From: Takakia lepidozioides
Lineage: Eukaryota > Streptophyta > Takakiopsida > Takakiales > Takakiaceae
Length of the DNA: 64,000 nt
Reading direction: 5' to 3'
NCBI GenBank assembly: GCA_030704615.1
Contig: CM060733.1
Coordinates: forward strand, 30,938,001-31,002,000
A model generated the notes under the pieces. That model was not told the origin of the DNA. It ran no database searches and saw only the letters and a list, made by a program, of their open reading frames with translations. Every line of letters begins with the position of its first letter. Position 1 is the stretch's first letter. The translations under genes were made by a program, and so were the position numbers. Positions 32,741-43,529 of this stretch are shown here, one piece after another.

Positions 32741-34262
32741 ATTGAGACTTAACCCAATCAGTTCCATGCATCTAGAATGCTTTTCTATGGATAGAGCCTT
32801 TATGAGTGCATCAGCTGCCATTTCCTCAGTCCTACAGAAAACCAACTCAATCTCCAAACCAATCATTTCTCTAATGAAATGATGTTTGATATCTATGTGC
32901 TTGGTCTGGGCATGATGAACAAGATTCTTGCTCAACTCAATGCTGCTCCTATTGTCAGCATGCACTTTCGTTGGCTGTTCTTGACTGAAGCCAAGTTCAC
33001 CAAGAAGCCTTCGAATCCAAATGTCTTCTTTAGCTGCATGAGTCAGAGCCATATACTCTGACTCAGTCAAGGATAGAGCGGTGGTCTGCTGTCTTTTGCT
33101 GCTCCAACTCACAACACCTCCACTCATTACAAAGCAGTAGGCAGATATGGATCTCCTCTCATCTGTGTCTCCTACCCAATCTGCATCACTGTATCCTTCT
33201 AGTGATGCTCCAGTGTCCTGCTTGTTGTAAGTTAGACATGTATCCGCAATCCCTCTCAAATATCTAATCACCCTCTTGAGTGCTCTCCAATGCTGAGGTC
33301 CTGGGTTGTGCATGAACTTACTAAGCATTCCCACTGCATAGGCAATGTCTAGCCTGGTGCCAATCATTGCATACATCAGAGATCCCATGGCTTGCTGATA
33401 TGGAACCTTAGCCATTTCCTCAATCTCACTTGGAGATTTTGGCTCCATTTCCTTACTCAGCTTGCAGCCGGTTTCCAATGGTGTTGGTGCTGGTTTGCAG
33501 TCCTGCATACCAAACTTCGCAACAACATTCCTTACATACCTCTCTTGGCTCAACTTTATAGTTCTCGCCTTCCTGTCCCTCAGAATCTGAATTCCAAGTA
33601 GGTAGTTCACGGCTCCAAGATCAACCATCTCAAAAGTTTCACTCAAATCATGCTTCTGCCTGCGCATGGTATCCTTGTTGTCGCTGATCAGTAGTAGGTC
33701 ATCCACATAGAGCGCTATTATCATGACACCTGATGTCATGTAGTAAATGCTCTGATCAACTGTACTCCTTACAAACCTTGGCCTGTCAAGTAGCTATTGA
33801 TCTTCTCATACCATGTCCTCGATGCCTGTTTGAGTCCATATAGCGATTTCTTGAGCCGACACCTTATCACTTTCTTGGAAGCCTTCTGGTTGTTTCATGT
33901 AGATCTCCTCCTGGAGATCCCCATTCAAGAATGTAGTCTTCACGTCCATGTGTTCTATCTCCCAGTCATGCTTCGCTGCCAATGCCAGTAAACATCGGAT
34001 GGAGGTGAACTTTGCCACTGGGGCAAAAGTTTCATTGTAGTCAAGCCCTGCAGTCTGTGTGAAGCCTCTGGCCACAAGTCTGGCCTTGTACTTCACTATC
34101 TCATTGTTGGGTCCTCTTTTCACTTTGAAAAACCACTTGCAATCTGCCGCCTTTCTACCACTAGGCAGTGTTACCAGCTCCTAAGTCTGGTTTTTTTCAG
34201 AGATTTCATCTCCTCTAGTACAGCTCCCTCCCACTCAGTGGCATCATCCCTTGCCAAAGCTA
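32732..34262 (-). pseudogene. Ty1/copia element 1: RT and RNase H, 5' truncated
   Basis: From 34,262 downward: ATEWEGAVLEEMKSL, KARLVARGFTQTAGLDYNETFAPVA (RT start), MDVKTTFLNGDL, a frame break near 33,800-33,830, the catalytic YVDD (ALYVDDLLLIS, about 33,690-33,720), then RNase H with YSDADWVGD and ADNRSSIELSKN to the stop at 32,732. A stop lies near 34,185. Gag, protease, integrase and the 5' LTR are missing. Confidence 0.9.
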
Positions 34263-34750
34263 AATGCAATAAGGTCCAAGTTTGTGGTGATTTTAGGATA
34301 GAAAGAGAGAAACAAATATGGACGACTCACCTCTGTAGAATGTAAAAATGTAAGGGGAATTTGATATCCATGTAATCATTCTATCATATTACGTTATCCA
34401 ACAAAACTAAAGAAAACATTAAAAGAGAATGATACAAATTTTACAAGAGGTAACATGGTAGTACAAATAAGGTTTGGAGTTTAAGTAGGGTACTACACTA
34501 AGGTTTTTGGTATATGGTAAAAGTAATGGTTTAGGGTGCTAAGGGTCACGCTTAAGCTTGGGGTAAGGATTAAGGGAAGGGTAAAGGTTTAGGGTTTGGA
34601 TTTAGGGTAGAAATGGACCTCTGCATCATCAAGGGCATGGAAACAACTTTCCATCTGCCCTATGTCATCCATAGTCAGACTAGTCAGTCCTTCTGCCACA
34701 TTAGCTCCAAACCTTTCTGGGGGTTTGCTGATCCTTTCTAATCTTCTAGG
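34263..34750. other. AT-rich spacer with telomere-like words
   Basis: No gene. 34,530-34,612 contains degenerate plant telomere-like words on the + strand (TTTAGGGTGC, TTTAGGGTTTGGATTTAGGG) but no regular array. Confidence 0.45.
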
Positions 34751-35250
34751 CCCCCCATGATGCAAAGAGGTGCATGGTTGCATCGCCAAAGGTAGCAACT
34801 GCAGCGGCACAATTGATAAAGTCAGGCACCTCAACCATGACCACAACTTCTGGAAGAGGATCAAGAGAGGGAGTCCACAATGCATCTTCTAGCACTTATG
34901 GATATGTGAAGATGCTTTGTGAGGCAGGTAGACTGAAAGAGGCTCTATTGACTTTAAACCAAGGAGGCATTTCAGTAGATTCAGATACGTATGTCTGTCT
35001 CTTGCATAAGTGCATCAAAATGAAAGACCAAGTGAAGCTAGAAAGCAGGTGCACACTCACATTATCCAAAGTGCACGCCAAATATTTTTCTACTCAACAC
35101 CCTTGTCAACATGTATGTTATGTGCTGGAGCATCATGGATGCTCACCAAGTGTTCAACAGAATGCCTCAACGATCTTTCATCACGTGGAACACGATGCTT
35201 GCAGGGTATGCACAGCAGGGGCGTGGTATGGAGGCCTTGGAGAATGTGGT
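34751..35250 (+). pseudogene. PPR relic A with OSB-linker start
   Basis: Begins with the linker seen after PDF motifs (AAAQLIKSGTSTM, SREGVHN), then the start of a PLS-class PPR protein: YGYVKMLCEAGRLKEALLTL, a motif with VDSDTYVCLLHKCIKMK, and, after frame changes near 35,040 and 35,100, SIMDAHQVFNRMPQRSFITW and NTMLAGYAQQGRGMEALE. PPR proteins bind organellar RNA. At least two frameshifts, and the series stops after about four motifs at a repeated segment (35,245). Confidence 0.85.
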
Positions 35251-35435
35251 GAGGGCACCTTCTTCTTCGACCTATTTCAGCCTGTTTTTCCCTCTCATCA
35301 GACTCGGCCCCTGAATTTACATATGGAATTGTCAAGGACAATGTGGTGAGGGCACCTTCTTCTTCGACCTATTTCAGCCTGTTTTGCCCTCTCATCAGAC
35401 TCGGCCTTGAGATACATATTGAATTCTATAAGTTA
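35245..35435 (+). repeat. 94-bp tandem duplication (GTGGTGAGGGCACC unit)
   Basis: The segment from AATGTGGTGAGGGCACCTTC to GGAATTGTCAAGGAC is repeated directly at about 35,339. The same word starts units at 37,247 (+) and, inverted, 44,350 and 44,770. Confidence 0.8.
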
Positions 35436-35479
35436 GCTCGTTGGGTGGATCTGTGGTGGTTTGGAATGACTATGACAAG

Positions 35480-35938
35480 TAACTGCCGATGTGGCAGCAG
35501 GAAAATATCCAAAATAGATAACAAAGATGAGGAGAAGATGTGGAATGAATACTTTGTTGACCCCAGTGAATGGTGGAACAACCGAGGCAAAAAGTTGAAT
35601 GCCTATTAGATGAGAGAGAGTAGCAGACGCAACTCAGCATAGGAACTAGTGTGATTGGGTGTTTCATAGGTTGTCATTATCAGCTGCTAGCAGCAAGGGC
35701 AAAGATGAATGCATGATTTGTGCAGAGGCATGGATAGCTGAAGGAGAAGAGAAAAGTGTGGGTCCAGATTCATTCAAGAGGGCCGGACTTCAAGCTCCAG
35801 ATTACTTGTGATTCCATGTGGATCAATAACTGCAAGAAACCTAAATGGGTAGATGGTCAACTAAAGGCAATAGCTGCAGCGGCACAGTTGATAAAATCAG
35901 GCACGTCCTCAACCATGACCGCAACTTCTGAAACATGA
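35480..35938 (+). pseudogene. OSB-type PDF module, copy B
   Basis: First exon EEKMWNEYFVDPSEWWNNRGKK (ending about 35,594), then about 170 bases, then IHSRGPDFKLQI..MWINNCKKPKWVDGQL (35,768-35,861) and the linker AAAAQLIKSGTSST. Together these resemble the PDF motif of plant OSB proteins, which bind single-stranded organellar DNA. The splice donor after GKK is TTGAAT where other copies have GTGAAT, so this copy has probably lost splicing. PPR sequence follows at once. Confidence 0.75.
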
Positions 35939-36590
35939 TCAAGAGAGGGAGTCCACAATGCCTTTTCTGTGGGGCATGTGAAGATGCTTCGTGAGGCAGA
36001 CTGACTGACAAAGGCTCTAGGTCTGGAAGCTGGAATCAGGTGCACACTCACATTATCCAAAGTGGATTCATGCCAAATGTTTTTTCTACTCAACACCTTT
36101 GTCAACATATATGTTAAGTGCAGGAGCATCATGGATGCTTGCCAAGATTTCTACAGAATGCCTCAGCGATCTTTGATCATGTGGAATATAATGTTGGCAG
36201 GATTTACCAAACATGGGTGTGGTAGGAATGCTTTGGCGACCTATGAGCAAATGTTGCGCAAAGGGGTGAAGCCCAACCATATCACGCTTCCGCATGTTTG
36301 CAATGCGTGTGCAAGCCTGGGACCTCTGGAAAAGGGGAAACAGGTCCATGGTGACATCGTCACAGCTGGAATTGTACCAGATGCCATCCTGAACACTCCC
36401 CTGGTGGACGTCTATGCCAAATGTGGATGCATTAAGGATGTGAAGGGAGTTTTCAACACTATTTCTGAACCAAATGTGGTGTCATGGAACGCGATGCTTG
36501 CAGGGTATGCACTGCAGGAACATGGTATGAAGGCTTTGGAGACCTATGATCAAATGATGGGGGAAGGGGGGCACCTTCTTCAATAGCACA
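35939..36590 (+). pseudogene. PPR relic B, about five motifs
   Basis: A stop at 35,936 and one near 36,001 separate it from the PDF module, but SREGVHNA and CTLTLSKV show it is the same composite as relic A. From 36,062: NTFVNIYVKCRSIMDAC, DFYRMPQRSLIMWNIMLAG, GRNALATYEQMLRKGVKP, NACASLGPLEKGKQVHGD, TPLVDVYAKCGCIKDVKG, VVSWNAMLAGYALQEHGM. It is PLS-class and ends with no E, E+ or DYW domain, running into MMGEGG and a stop near 36,586. Confidence 0.88.
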
Positions 36591-36599
36591 ACGGCTACA

Positions 36600-37208
36600 A
36601 GTGGGTAGATGGTCAACTAGAAACAACAATGGCAGCAACACAATTGATAGAACAAGGCCCACTACTAATGAAGGTACCTTCTTTAACGTATTTCATCCAG
36701 TTTTCCCTTGCTATAAGAGTCGTCCCTAAATTTTCATGTTGAATTCTACAAGTTAGCTCGTTGGTGGATCTATGGTGGTGTTGGAGTGATTTTGACATGT
36801 TACTGCCAATGTGGTCGACAGGAAAGTATCGAAAAACAGATAATAGAGATGTGGAGAAGCTCTGGAATGAATACGGTTCCGACCCCAGTCAATGGTGGAA
36901 CAATCTAGGCAAAAAGGTGAATGCCTGTTGGAAGCAGACGCAAGTCAGCATAGGAACTAGTGTGATAAGTAGGGTTGGGGTGTTTGCTAGAACAATTCTA
37001 GAGTGTTCTTTGTCAGCTGCTAGCATCAAGGCAAGGATGTATGCATGATTTGTGCAAAGGCAAGGATAGCTGAAGGAGCAGGGAACAGTGTGGGTCCAGA
37101 TTCATCCAAGAGGGCCGGATTTCAAGCTCCAGATCGCCTACAATTCCTTGTGGAAGCAGCACACACCTTGCACACACAAGAGGTCATCTTGGGTGCATGG
37201 TCAGTCAA
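36600..37208 (+). pseudogene. OSB-type PDF module, copy C
   Basis: After a linker trace (WVDGQLETTMAATQLI, about 36,603-36,650) comes VEKLWNEYGSDPSQWWNNLG-KK ending at 36,916 with donor GTGAAT. An intron of 183 bp (36,917-37,099, acceptor GGGTCCAG) leads to IHPRGPDFKLQ. The second half is degraded, with insertion of HTPCTHK-like sequence before WVHGQS. Confidence 0.75.
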
Positions 37209-37229
37209 ATCCTCCATGGGTCATGACAC

Positions 37230-37800
37230 AAGGTCGAGGACAATGTGGTGAGGGCACCTTCTTCTTCGACCTATTTCAGCCTTTTTTCCCTCTCATCAGA
37301 CCCAGCCCTGAATTTACATATTGAATGCTGTAAGTTAGCTCGTTGGGTGGATGTGGGGTGGTTTGGAGTGACTTTGACAAGTTACTGCTGATGTGGCAGC
37401 AGGAAAGTACCCAAAAACAGATAACAAGATGAAGAGAAGCTTTGGGATGAACACTTTCCGACCCCAGTCAGTGGGGGGACAATGGAGACAAAAAGGTGAG
37501 TGCTTGTTCGACTACAGAGAGAAGTAGTTGCAATTCAGAATTGGAACTACTGTTAAGTCATAGGTTGGGGTGTTTTCTGGAAGAACTTTACGCCGTCACT
37601 GTCAGCTGCTAGCAGCAAGGTTGAGGGATGTATCCATGATCTGTACACGGGCAGGGATAGCTGAGGGATCAGGGATAGAGGTCCAGATTCATGTTCAGCT
37701 TTAGGCTGAGGGATCAATAGCTAAAAGAAATCAGCTGGAGTGGATGGTCAATTGTTGCAAGTGGAAACAGTAGCGGCAACACAATTGTTAGAATGAGGTG
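37230..37800 (+). pseudogene. OSB-type PDF module, copy D
   Basis: WDEHFPTPVSGGTME-like degraded first exon to 37,495 with donor GTGAGT, a 191-bp intron to GGTCCAG at 37,686, then a poorly conserved PDF exon (GWSGWSIV in place of KPxWVDGQL). Frames are broken. Confidence 0.65.
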
Positions 37801-38105
37801 CTGCTAATGAAGGCACCTTCCTCAACACATTTTAGCCTGTTTTTTCCAAATAGGGTTGGGGTGTAATAACAAATCTAGGCTGTCATCATCAGCTGCTAGC
37901 AGCAAGACAATGATATATGCATGATTTGTGCAGAGGCATAGATAGTTGAAGGAGCAGGGATAGAGTGTGGGTGCAGATTCACCCAAGAGGGCCGGGCTTC
38001 AAGCTCCAGATTGACTCTATAGCTACAACAAACCTGCATGGGTAGATGGTCAACTGGCAGCAGCGGCACAATTTATAAAATCAGACACTGCTAATGAAGG
38101 CATCT
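37801..38105 (+). pseudogene. OSB-type PDF second exon, copy E
   Basis: Only the intron end and second exon: acceptor GGGTGCAG at 37,976, IHPRGPGFKLQI, a stop in LDSIATTN, then WVDGQLAAAAQFIKS-like sequence to 38,075. The first exon is missing. Confidence 0.65.
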
Positions 38106-38640
38106 TATTCAACACATTTCACCTTGTTTTTCTTTCTAATCAGAATCGGCCCTAAATTTCCATGTTGAATTCTGCAAGTTACTTGGTTGAGTGAATCTAG
38201 TTTAGAGTGACTTTGATATGATACTACCAATGTGACAACATGAAATCAAAAAACAAGTAACAGAGATGAGGAGAAGTTGTGGAATGAATACTATTCTGCC
38301 CCAGTCAATGATGGGACAACCAAGGCAAAAATGTGAATGCTTGTTACATTTCATACACTAGCAGACGCATTCAGCATAGGAACTAGTTTGAGAAGCTGAG
38401 TTGGATGTTTCCTAGAATAAATCTAGGTTGTCATTGTCAGCTACTAGTAGCGAGGCAAGGATAAACGCATGATTTGTGCAGAGGCATGTGTAGCTGAAGG
38501 AGCAAAGAGAGTGTGGGTCCAGATTCATCCAAGAGAGCCAGATTTCAAGCACAAGATTACCTATGATCCCTGTGGATCAATAGCTACAAGAAACCTGCAT
38601 GGGTAGATGATATATTCCGTGGGACTCAATCTGTCACTGA
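38106..38640 (+). pseudogene. OSB-type PDF module, copy F
   Basis: EEKLWNEYYSAPVNDGTTKAK-like first exon to about 38,331 (donor context AAATGTGAAT), then acceptor GGGTCCAG at about 38,523 and IHPREPDFKHKITYDPCGS with a one-base loss. It ends at WVDD near 38,610, where a LINE-2 fragment begins. Confidence 0.7.
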
Positions 38641-38830
38641 GCCTTGCATTATGAGGATCACAATTGTTTAGCAGCTTACCTGCACGAGGCCTTGACCCTT
38701 AGGTAATCCCCAGAACAGTAGTAGCTTTGGGCTGCTTTTAATCTTTGGTTTTTTCATTTTGTATCATAAGCTCGTTGAGCTTTCCGCAGATGTAATGAAG
38801 TACCATTTGTTTCATTTTGTTTTGTTTCAT
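38612..38830 (+). mobile_element. LINE-2 3' end
   Basis: Matches the last codons of LINE-2 (FRGTQSVTE, 38,615-38,640, compare RGTQSLTE at about 13,020) and its 3' end: AAGCTCGTTGAGCTTTCCGC at about 38,768-38,787, then TTTCATTTTG repeats. Confidence 0.8.
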
Positions 38831-40160
38831 GACATGTCTTTCATTGTTTTCGCAATTCTAATGACATGATTAGTTCTCTTGTATGGCATTACATGCGTAT
38901 GTACTAGTCGGCTCATTACAAACACCAAGACTTCAAAGCATGAACCACTATGAGTGATTGTTCAAGTAATTTCGAGCACTTCATTTAAAGTAGTAAAGCA
39001 GTGGTTGCGCCGACTTCTGCAGTTGCAATTGCCACTGGGGCATGTAGCATTGCAAGTTATGTGGTCAACTACCACGTGGCGCCCCGGGCCTGTGGCCTCG
39101 TGGCAGTAGTGCTGCTCGCCGTGGGGCCACCACGTCGGCGTCCACATCGTCGTCCACGTCCGCGTCCATGTGTCACCGCACTCCGGTGAGTCAGTCCACT
39201 CAGCCGGAGGGAAAAGTCAAAGTCAGACCAAAAGGTCAGACACACGGGCGGCCCGCCTGGTTACGCTACGTGGTTCTTCAGCATTAATCGCAATAATCGC
39301 TGAGCAGTTGTTCGTGCGTCTACATCCTTTACCACTCCAATCATTAGATGTCCGACCCAACGTCCACGTCTGTTGTAACTAGTCGTTTGTAACTTCCAGT
39401 CGATCCCAGTTTTTTTATTTTTACGACTCAAAATGAGTCGTTAGCTAGTGGTAAATGACACGAATGCTTCTAGTGACGATTTTGGGAAATTTTAAAGACC
39501 TGAAAGACTTTGTCCTATACTCCGAGGTGTTGCATGTGAGCTTGCAACCGGATAGACAGCATCGTCTCCAACAATTCCCTCATTTTTCATTGGAGTGAAC
39601 ATGCCTCCATATTCTGTACCTCTTAAGTGCTTGCCAAACAAATTATGGACCCGTCCTCCACATCTGGGTGCATTCACTTTGCTTTCACTTGGTTTTCTTC
39701 CCTTTAAGCTAAACTTTCTCTTTTTGCTTCTTTTGTGTAGATATGAATAGTGCTCTCACATCACCACCATTTGACTATAGTCTTCAGGGCCATAAGAACA
39801 ACGATACCTATTTACAAATTCTAGATATATATCAGATGCAATACATGTTTGAAACACAACGTTTGAGCTCCAAAAACAATTTTGATAGTGCACTTGATAC
39901 CTCCCCAGCCTCTACTTCGAGCTCACTCTTCACATCTTCATTTCTAGCTTTGTTTAATAATGCAACAAATTTGTTGTTGAAAACATCTTGACATTCCATC
40001 ATTGTAGAGAAAGATGCAAATACGTCATACATCACCACTACTGTATACACAACATACTACAAAGAGAGCATTGTAGACAAAGCACAATGTTGAAAATAAA
40101 TGTAATGTCGTGAAACTGAGAGAGGCGCCACCCACAAAACCCACAAACCCTATGCAAATG
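38831..40160. other. Unassigned region
   Basis: No recognised gene. 39,010-39,190 is GC-rich with short CGTCGTCC..repeats; 39,408-39,450 has the inverted words ACGACTCA / TGAGTCGT around AAAA, possibly a small TE end. ORFs are short and not supported. Confidence 0.4.
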
Positions 40161-40380
40161 AGGTTCAAGGTGTAGAACTTCCCTGAATTTGTTTCCAGTT
40201 TGTGACATGGGCGAGGACGCAAAGGATGATTTGAAGGGCCTACCTACCCTCGGGACTGCACTGAAATTAAACTAGGGGTGGGAAGCCTATCTTTGAACAA
40301 AAAACAGATGCAAAGAGGAAAAGGAGATAGTTGTTGCTGATTGTGTGCCTGAATACCTACTCTCCATTTTCTGATACATT
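40161..40380 (+). mobile_element. LINE-1 C-terminal fragment
   Basis: Reads LPEFVSSL-like sequence matching NLFPVCDMG, then DDLKGLPTLGT and the QMQRGK region just before the zinc motif, with several indels. It interrupts or borders the 3' LTR of gypsy 2. Confidence 0.75.
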
Positions 40381-40580
40381 ACACGATTAACCCAATTTAC
40401 CTCTCCCACTTTTATAAGCTAGCATGCATTCTACACACTAGCCAACCATACCATGTATCACCATTCCAAACAAAATAGGACGCACAACATTTGGAAGCCA
40501 TTTCATTTATAGCACGTTTTGTACAATACAAGTTTTTTGCAATCGGATTCCTAAGCTAGCTAAGCCGGGCTAAGCATGCA
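40381..40580 (-). repeat. Partial 3' LTR of gypsy element 2
   Basis: On the - strand a polypurine run GGGGGAGGAAA ends at 40,581 and TGCATGCTTAGCCC follows, so the LTR should start at 40,580. Only about 200 bases remain before LINE-1 sequence. No comparison with the other LTR is possible because its matching part is in the assembly gap. Confidence 0.45.
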
Positions 40581-40614
40581 TTTCCTCCCCCACGCTCCAA
40601 GGTTGATGTCCCCA

Positions 40615-41120
40615 TCAACGCTTCTTCCGCTTTTGAGGTCGCCCTTCGAAAACTGCAACCGCCTCGGATGCGTTTCCCATTTCTGAGGCACGCACCCAAG
40701 ATGCCTCCACATGATGATAGCCCTTCCATTTGACGAGATACTCCGTTTCTCGGTTCTTGAACCTCCTCGACTTAAGTATTGCCTCCACCTCGTACTCAGG
40801 TTCATTTTCATGATCCAACAGCATAGGTGGCGGACGCAACACTTGATGCCGATTCGGACGCGCTTCATCTTTGAAGTAAGGCTTAAAAATGGAGACATGG
40901 AATACTGGGTGCACCTTGCTGTTTGCCGGCAGCTCCAATTCATACACATCCTCATTCATAACCTTCCGAATGCGAAAGGGTCCCGCATACGGAGGTACGA
41001 ACTTCGGACTCACTTCCGGAGGTAGTCGGAAATTCTTGATGTTCAACCAGACCTCCGTGCCTGCCTCAAACTTCACTTCCCTCCGCTTCCGATTCGCCTG
41101 CCTTTCATACCGTTTCCTAG
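40615..41120 (-). pseudogene. Gypsy 2 integrase C-terminus and chromodomain
   Basis: RREVKFEAGTEVWLNIKNF, PYAGPFRIRKV, VHPVFHVS, then the chromodomain EYEVEAILKSRRFKNRETEY followed by LVKWKGY and ASWV (about 40,690-40,790). Chromodomains steer integration to particular chromatin. The frame continues, after the CACTA element, into the ORF ending at 46,148. Confidence 0.9.
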
Positions 41121-41123
41121 CTT

Positions 41124-41147
41124 CACTACAACAAATTGCGGCTTTTA
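41124..41147 (+). repeat. CACTA left terminal inverted repeat
   Basis: 24 bases that pair with the right end with one mismatch (position 11, A against G). Confidence 0.92.
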
Positions 41148-42330
41148 CGTCTCTGTGTTATGACTGCAAATGCAGTCATGGAAGCCATTTACGACTTCCT
41201 GACTCTGCAGACGTAAAGACCTAGTCAGTTGTGACATGGCAGATATGACTCTCCAGGCTGGCTGTCACGTGGCACCAGAGCAGCTGTGGGGGTAGTCATA
41301 CACGCTGGCTTTACTGAATGACTGAACGGACAGTGTAGTCCATGTCAGCGGCTGTGCAAGAGTGGCACGTGCTCGATGCAGGAAATGACACGTGGCAGAG
41401 TGTTTAGTTCTCCATGACTGCGAACTATGACTACGGGTGTGCTAATCCGGTTGCAACACGTGGCGCGTTGCAGTTTTTACACGTGGTCCATCAGCAGATT
41501 GACATGTGTCATGATGGGTGTTTTTTTGGGGTGTATTGCTATTTTTTTACATATTTGTATTTCTGCCACATGGTGTAGTACTATTGGAGAGTGAAAATAG
41601 ATGTAGTCATTATTATGACTATGATAGCAGTCATGTACATGTCTATTACAACAATGAAATATAATATATAATACAAAGAGAACAAGGCAGCAAGACATAA
41701 CTGCAACAAGCTGAGCAAAACCAAGAGATTGCATACCATCTCTATTTACCAATCTATTTATCATTATCATTTTTGTTGCGATCTAAAAATACATTAAATA
41801 GTCGCATGTTCTCATGTGAATTATTTTGTCTAACTATAACACTTTGAAAAGTGTTCACCCAGAATACCCTAACTACTCATGTATTCCATCAATCTGCAAC
41901 CCATAAAAAACGGCTTGCATGGCTTTAAGAATTACTACAGCAAGGACATTTGTTTGTTTTCCAAGTTCTTGCATAAGATGCACCAACCAATATTGCATTG
42001 TGAGACATTCACTCGCTATACTCCAAAGCGTCCAGGGAAGGTCACTGAGCAACCTACCAAGGCGGAAACAATTAAGAGAATTATCTAATACCATATATGA
42101 AAAACCCATGCCAGTGTTGTTTATGGTAACTTCTATCCCATGTCCTAAACAAACCAAAGCAAAAAGGTTGGTGTGTATTGGCGAAGTCGTCAGATACTTC
42201 ACAAAGAAACATGCACTAAAAATGAAACCCAGGATGATAGGAAGGTCACTCACGTTTATACAAAGACATCTTGCCCATTGCCCAGCACCCTGCGTCACCC
42301 ACACTCTATCTCTATTCCTTCAGCTATCCA
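41148..42330. other. CACTA interior, left part
   Basis: 41,148-41,470 holds subterminal repeats (ATGACTGC, AGTCATAC, GTGACATGGC and related words). 41,500-42,330 is AT-rich with a 143-codon frame on the - strand (41,873-42,304) of hydrophobic composition and no recognised motif; I do not consider it a proven gene. Confidence 0.5.
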
Positions 42331-42875
42331 TGCCTCTGCACAAATCAAGCATTCATCCTTGCCTTGCTGCTAGCAGCTGACAATGACAGCCTACATTTGT
42401 TCTAGGAAACACCCAACTCAGCGTAGCACACTAGTTCCTATGCTGAATTGCGTCTGCTACTCTCTGAAATGTAGCAGGCATTCACCTTTTTGCCCCGGTT
42501 GACCCATCAGTGACTGGGCTCAGATAAGTATTCATTCCACAGCTTCTCCTCATCTCTGTTACCTATTTTTTGACACTTTCCTGTTGTCACATTGGCAGTA
42601 TCATGTCAAAGTCACTCCAAACTAGATTCACTCAACCAGCTAACTTGTAGAATTGAACATGTAAATTTAGGGCCGATTCTGATAAGAGGGAAAAACAGGG
42701 TGAAATGTGTTGAAGAAGATGCCTTCATTAGCAGTGCCTGATTTTATCACTTGTGCCGCTGCTCCCAGTTGACCATCTACCCATGCAGGTTTCTTGTAGC
42801 TATTGATCCACAGGGAATCACAGATAATCTTGTGCTTGAAATCTGGCCTTCTTGGATGAATCTGGACCCACACGA
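42331..42875 (-). pseudogene. OSB-type PDF modules captured in CACTA (copy G)
   Basis: From 42,861 downward: IHPRRPDFKHKIICDSLWIN, SYKKPAWVDGQL, AAAQVIKSGT, then a further unit with EEKLWNEYLSEPSH and NRGKKVNAC near 42,480-42,560. PDFKHK is the form closest to plant OSB proteins. Stops break the second unit. Order on the strand is PDF second exon, linker, next first exon, so modules were in tandem. Confidence 0.78.
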
Positions 42876-43529
42876 AATCCCTGCTCCTTCAGCTATCCAT
42901 GCCTCTGCACAAATCATGCATACATCCTCGCCTTGCTGCTAGCAGCTGACAATGACAGCCTAGAATTGTCAAAGCAAACACTAGCAGGGAAAACAGGGTG
43001 AAATATGTTGAAGAAGGTACCTTCATCCTTTTCTCCATCATTTGCTTTCAGGTGTCCAAAGCCCCATCCCGCGCTCCTGCTCTGCACACCCTTCAAGCAT
43101 CACATTCCACGACACCACATCTAGTTCAGCCATAGTGTTGAACACTCCCTTGGCATCCTCAATGCTCCCACATTTAGCATACATGGCCACCAGAGCCATG
43201 TTCAAGATGACATCTGGTTTAATTGCAGATTTGATGATGTCATCAGGGATCTCTTTGCCCTTTTCCAAGGCTGCAGACGCACTGCAAACGCACACAAACG
43301 TTATGTCAGCGGCCTTCACCCCTTCCCCCATCATTTTCTCAAAGGTTGGAGCCTCCATCCCGCACCCCAGCTGTGCATACCCAGCAAGCATCGCACTCCA
43401 CGACACCACATCTCGTTCAGCCACAGTGTTGAACACTCCATTTGCATCCTCAATGCACCCACAATTGGCGTACATGTCCACCAGGGCAGGGGCAGTGTTC
43501 AAAAGGACATGTGGTAATTTGACAGGCAT
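42876..43529 (-). pseudogene. PPR relic captured in CACTA, about five motifs
   Basis: Open from 43,529 to 43,038: PALVDMYANCGCIEDANGVF, ERDVVSWSAMLAGYAQLG, FEKMMGEGVKAADITFVCVC, AALEKGKEIPDDIIKSAIKP, NMALVAMYAKCGSIEDAKG, ELDVVSWNVMLEGCAEQERG. PLS-type repeats, with no start and no C-terminal editing domain. It joins the PDF-type segment downstream through EKDEGTFFN and a region matching 42.9-43.0 kb. Confidence 0.88.

Noticed and set aside
39001-39189. GC-rich ORF with Arg/Pro/His-rich end
   Set aside because: Short, antiparallel ORF equally open, composition driven by a CGTCGTCC repeat.
41873-42380. 143- and 153-codon ORFs on opposite strands in the CACTA
   Set aside because: They overlap antiparallel, show no motif and no transposase similarity; one may be real but I cannot support it.
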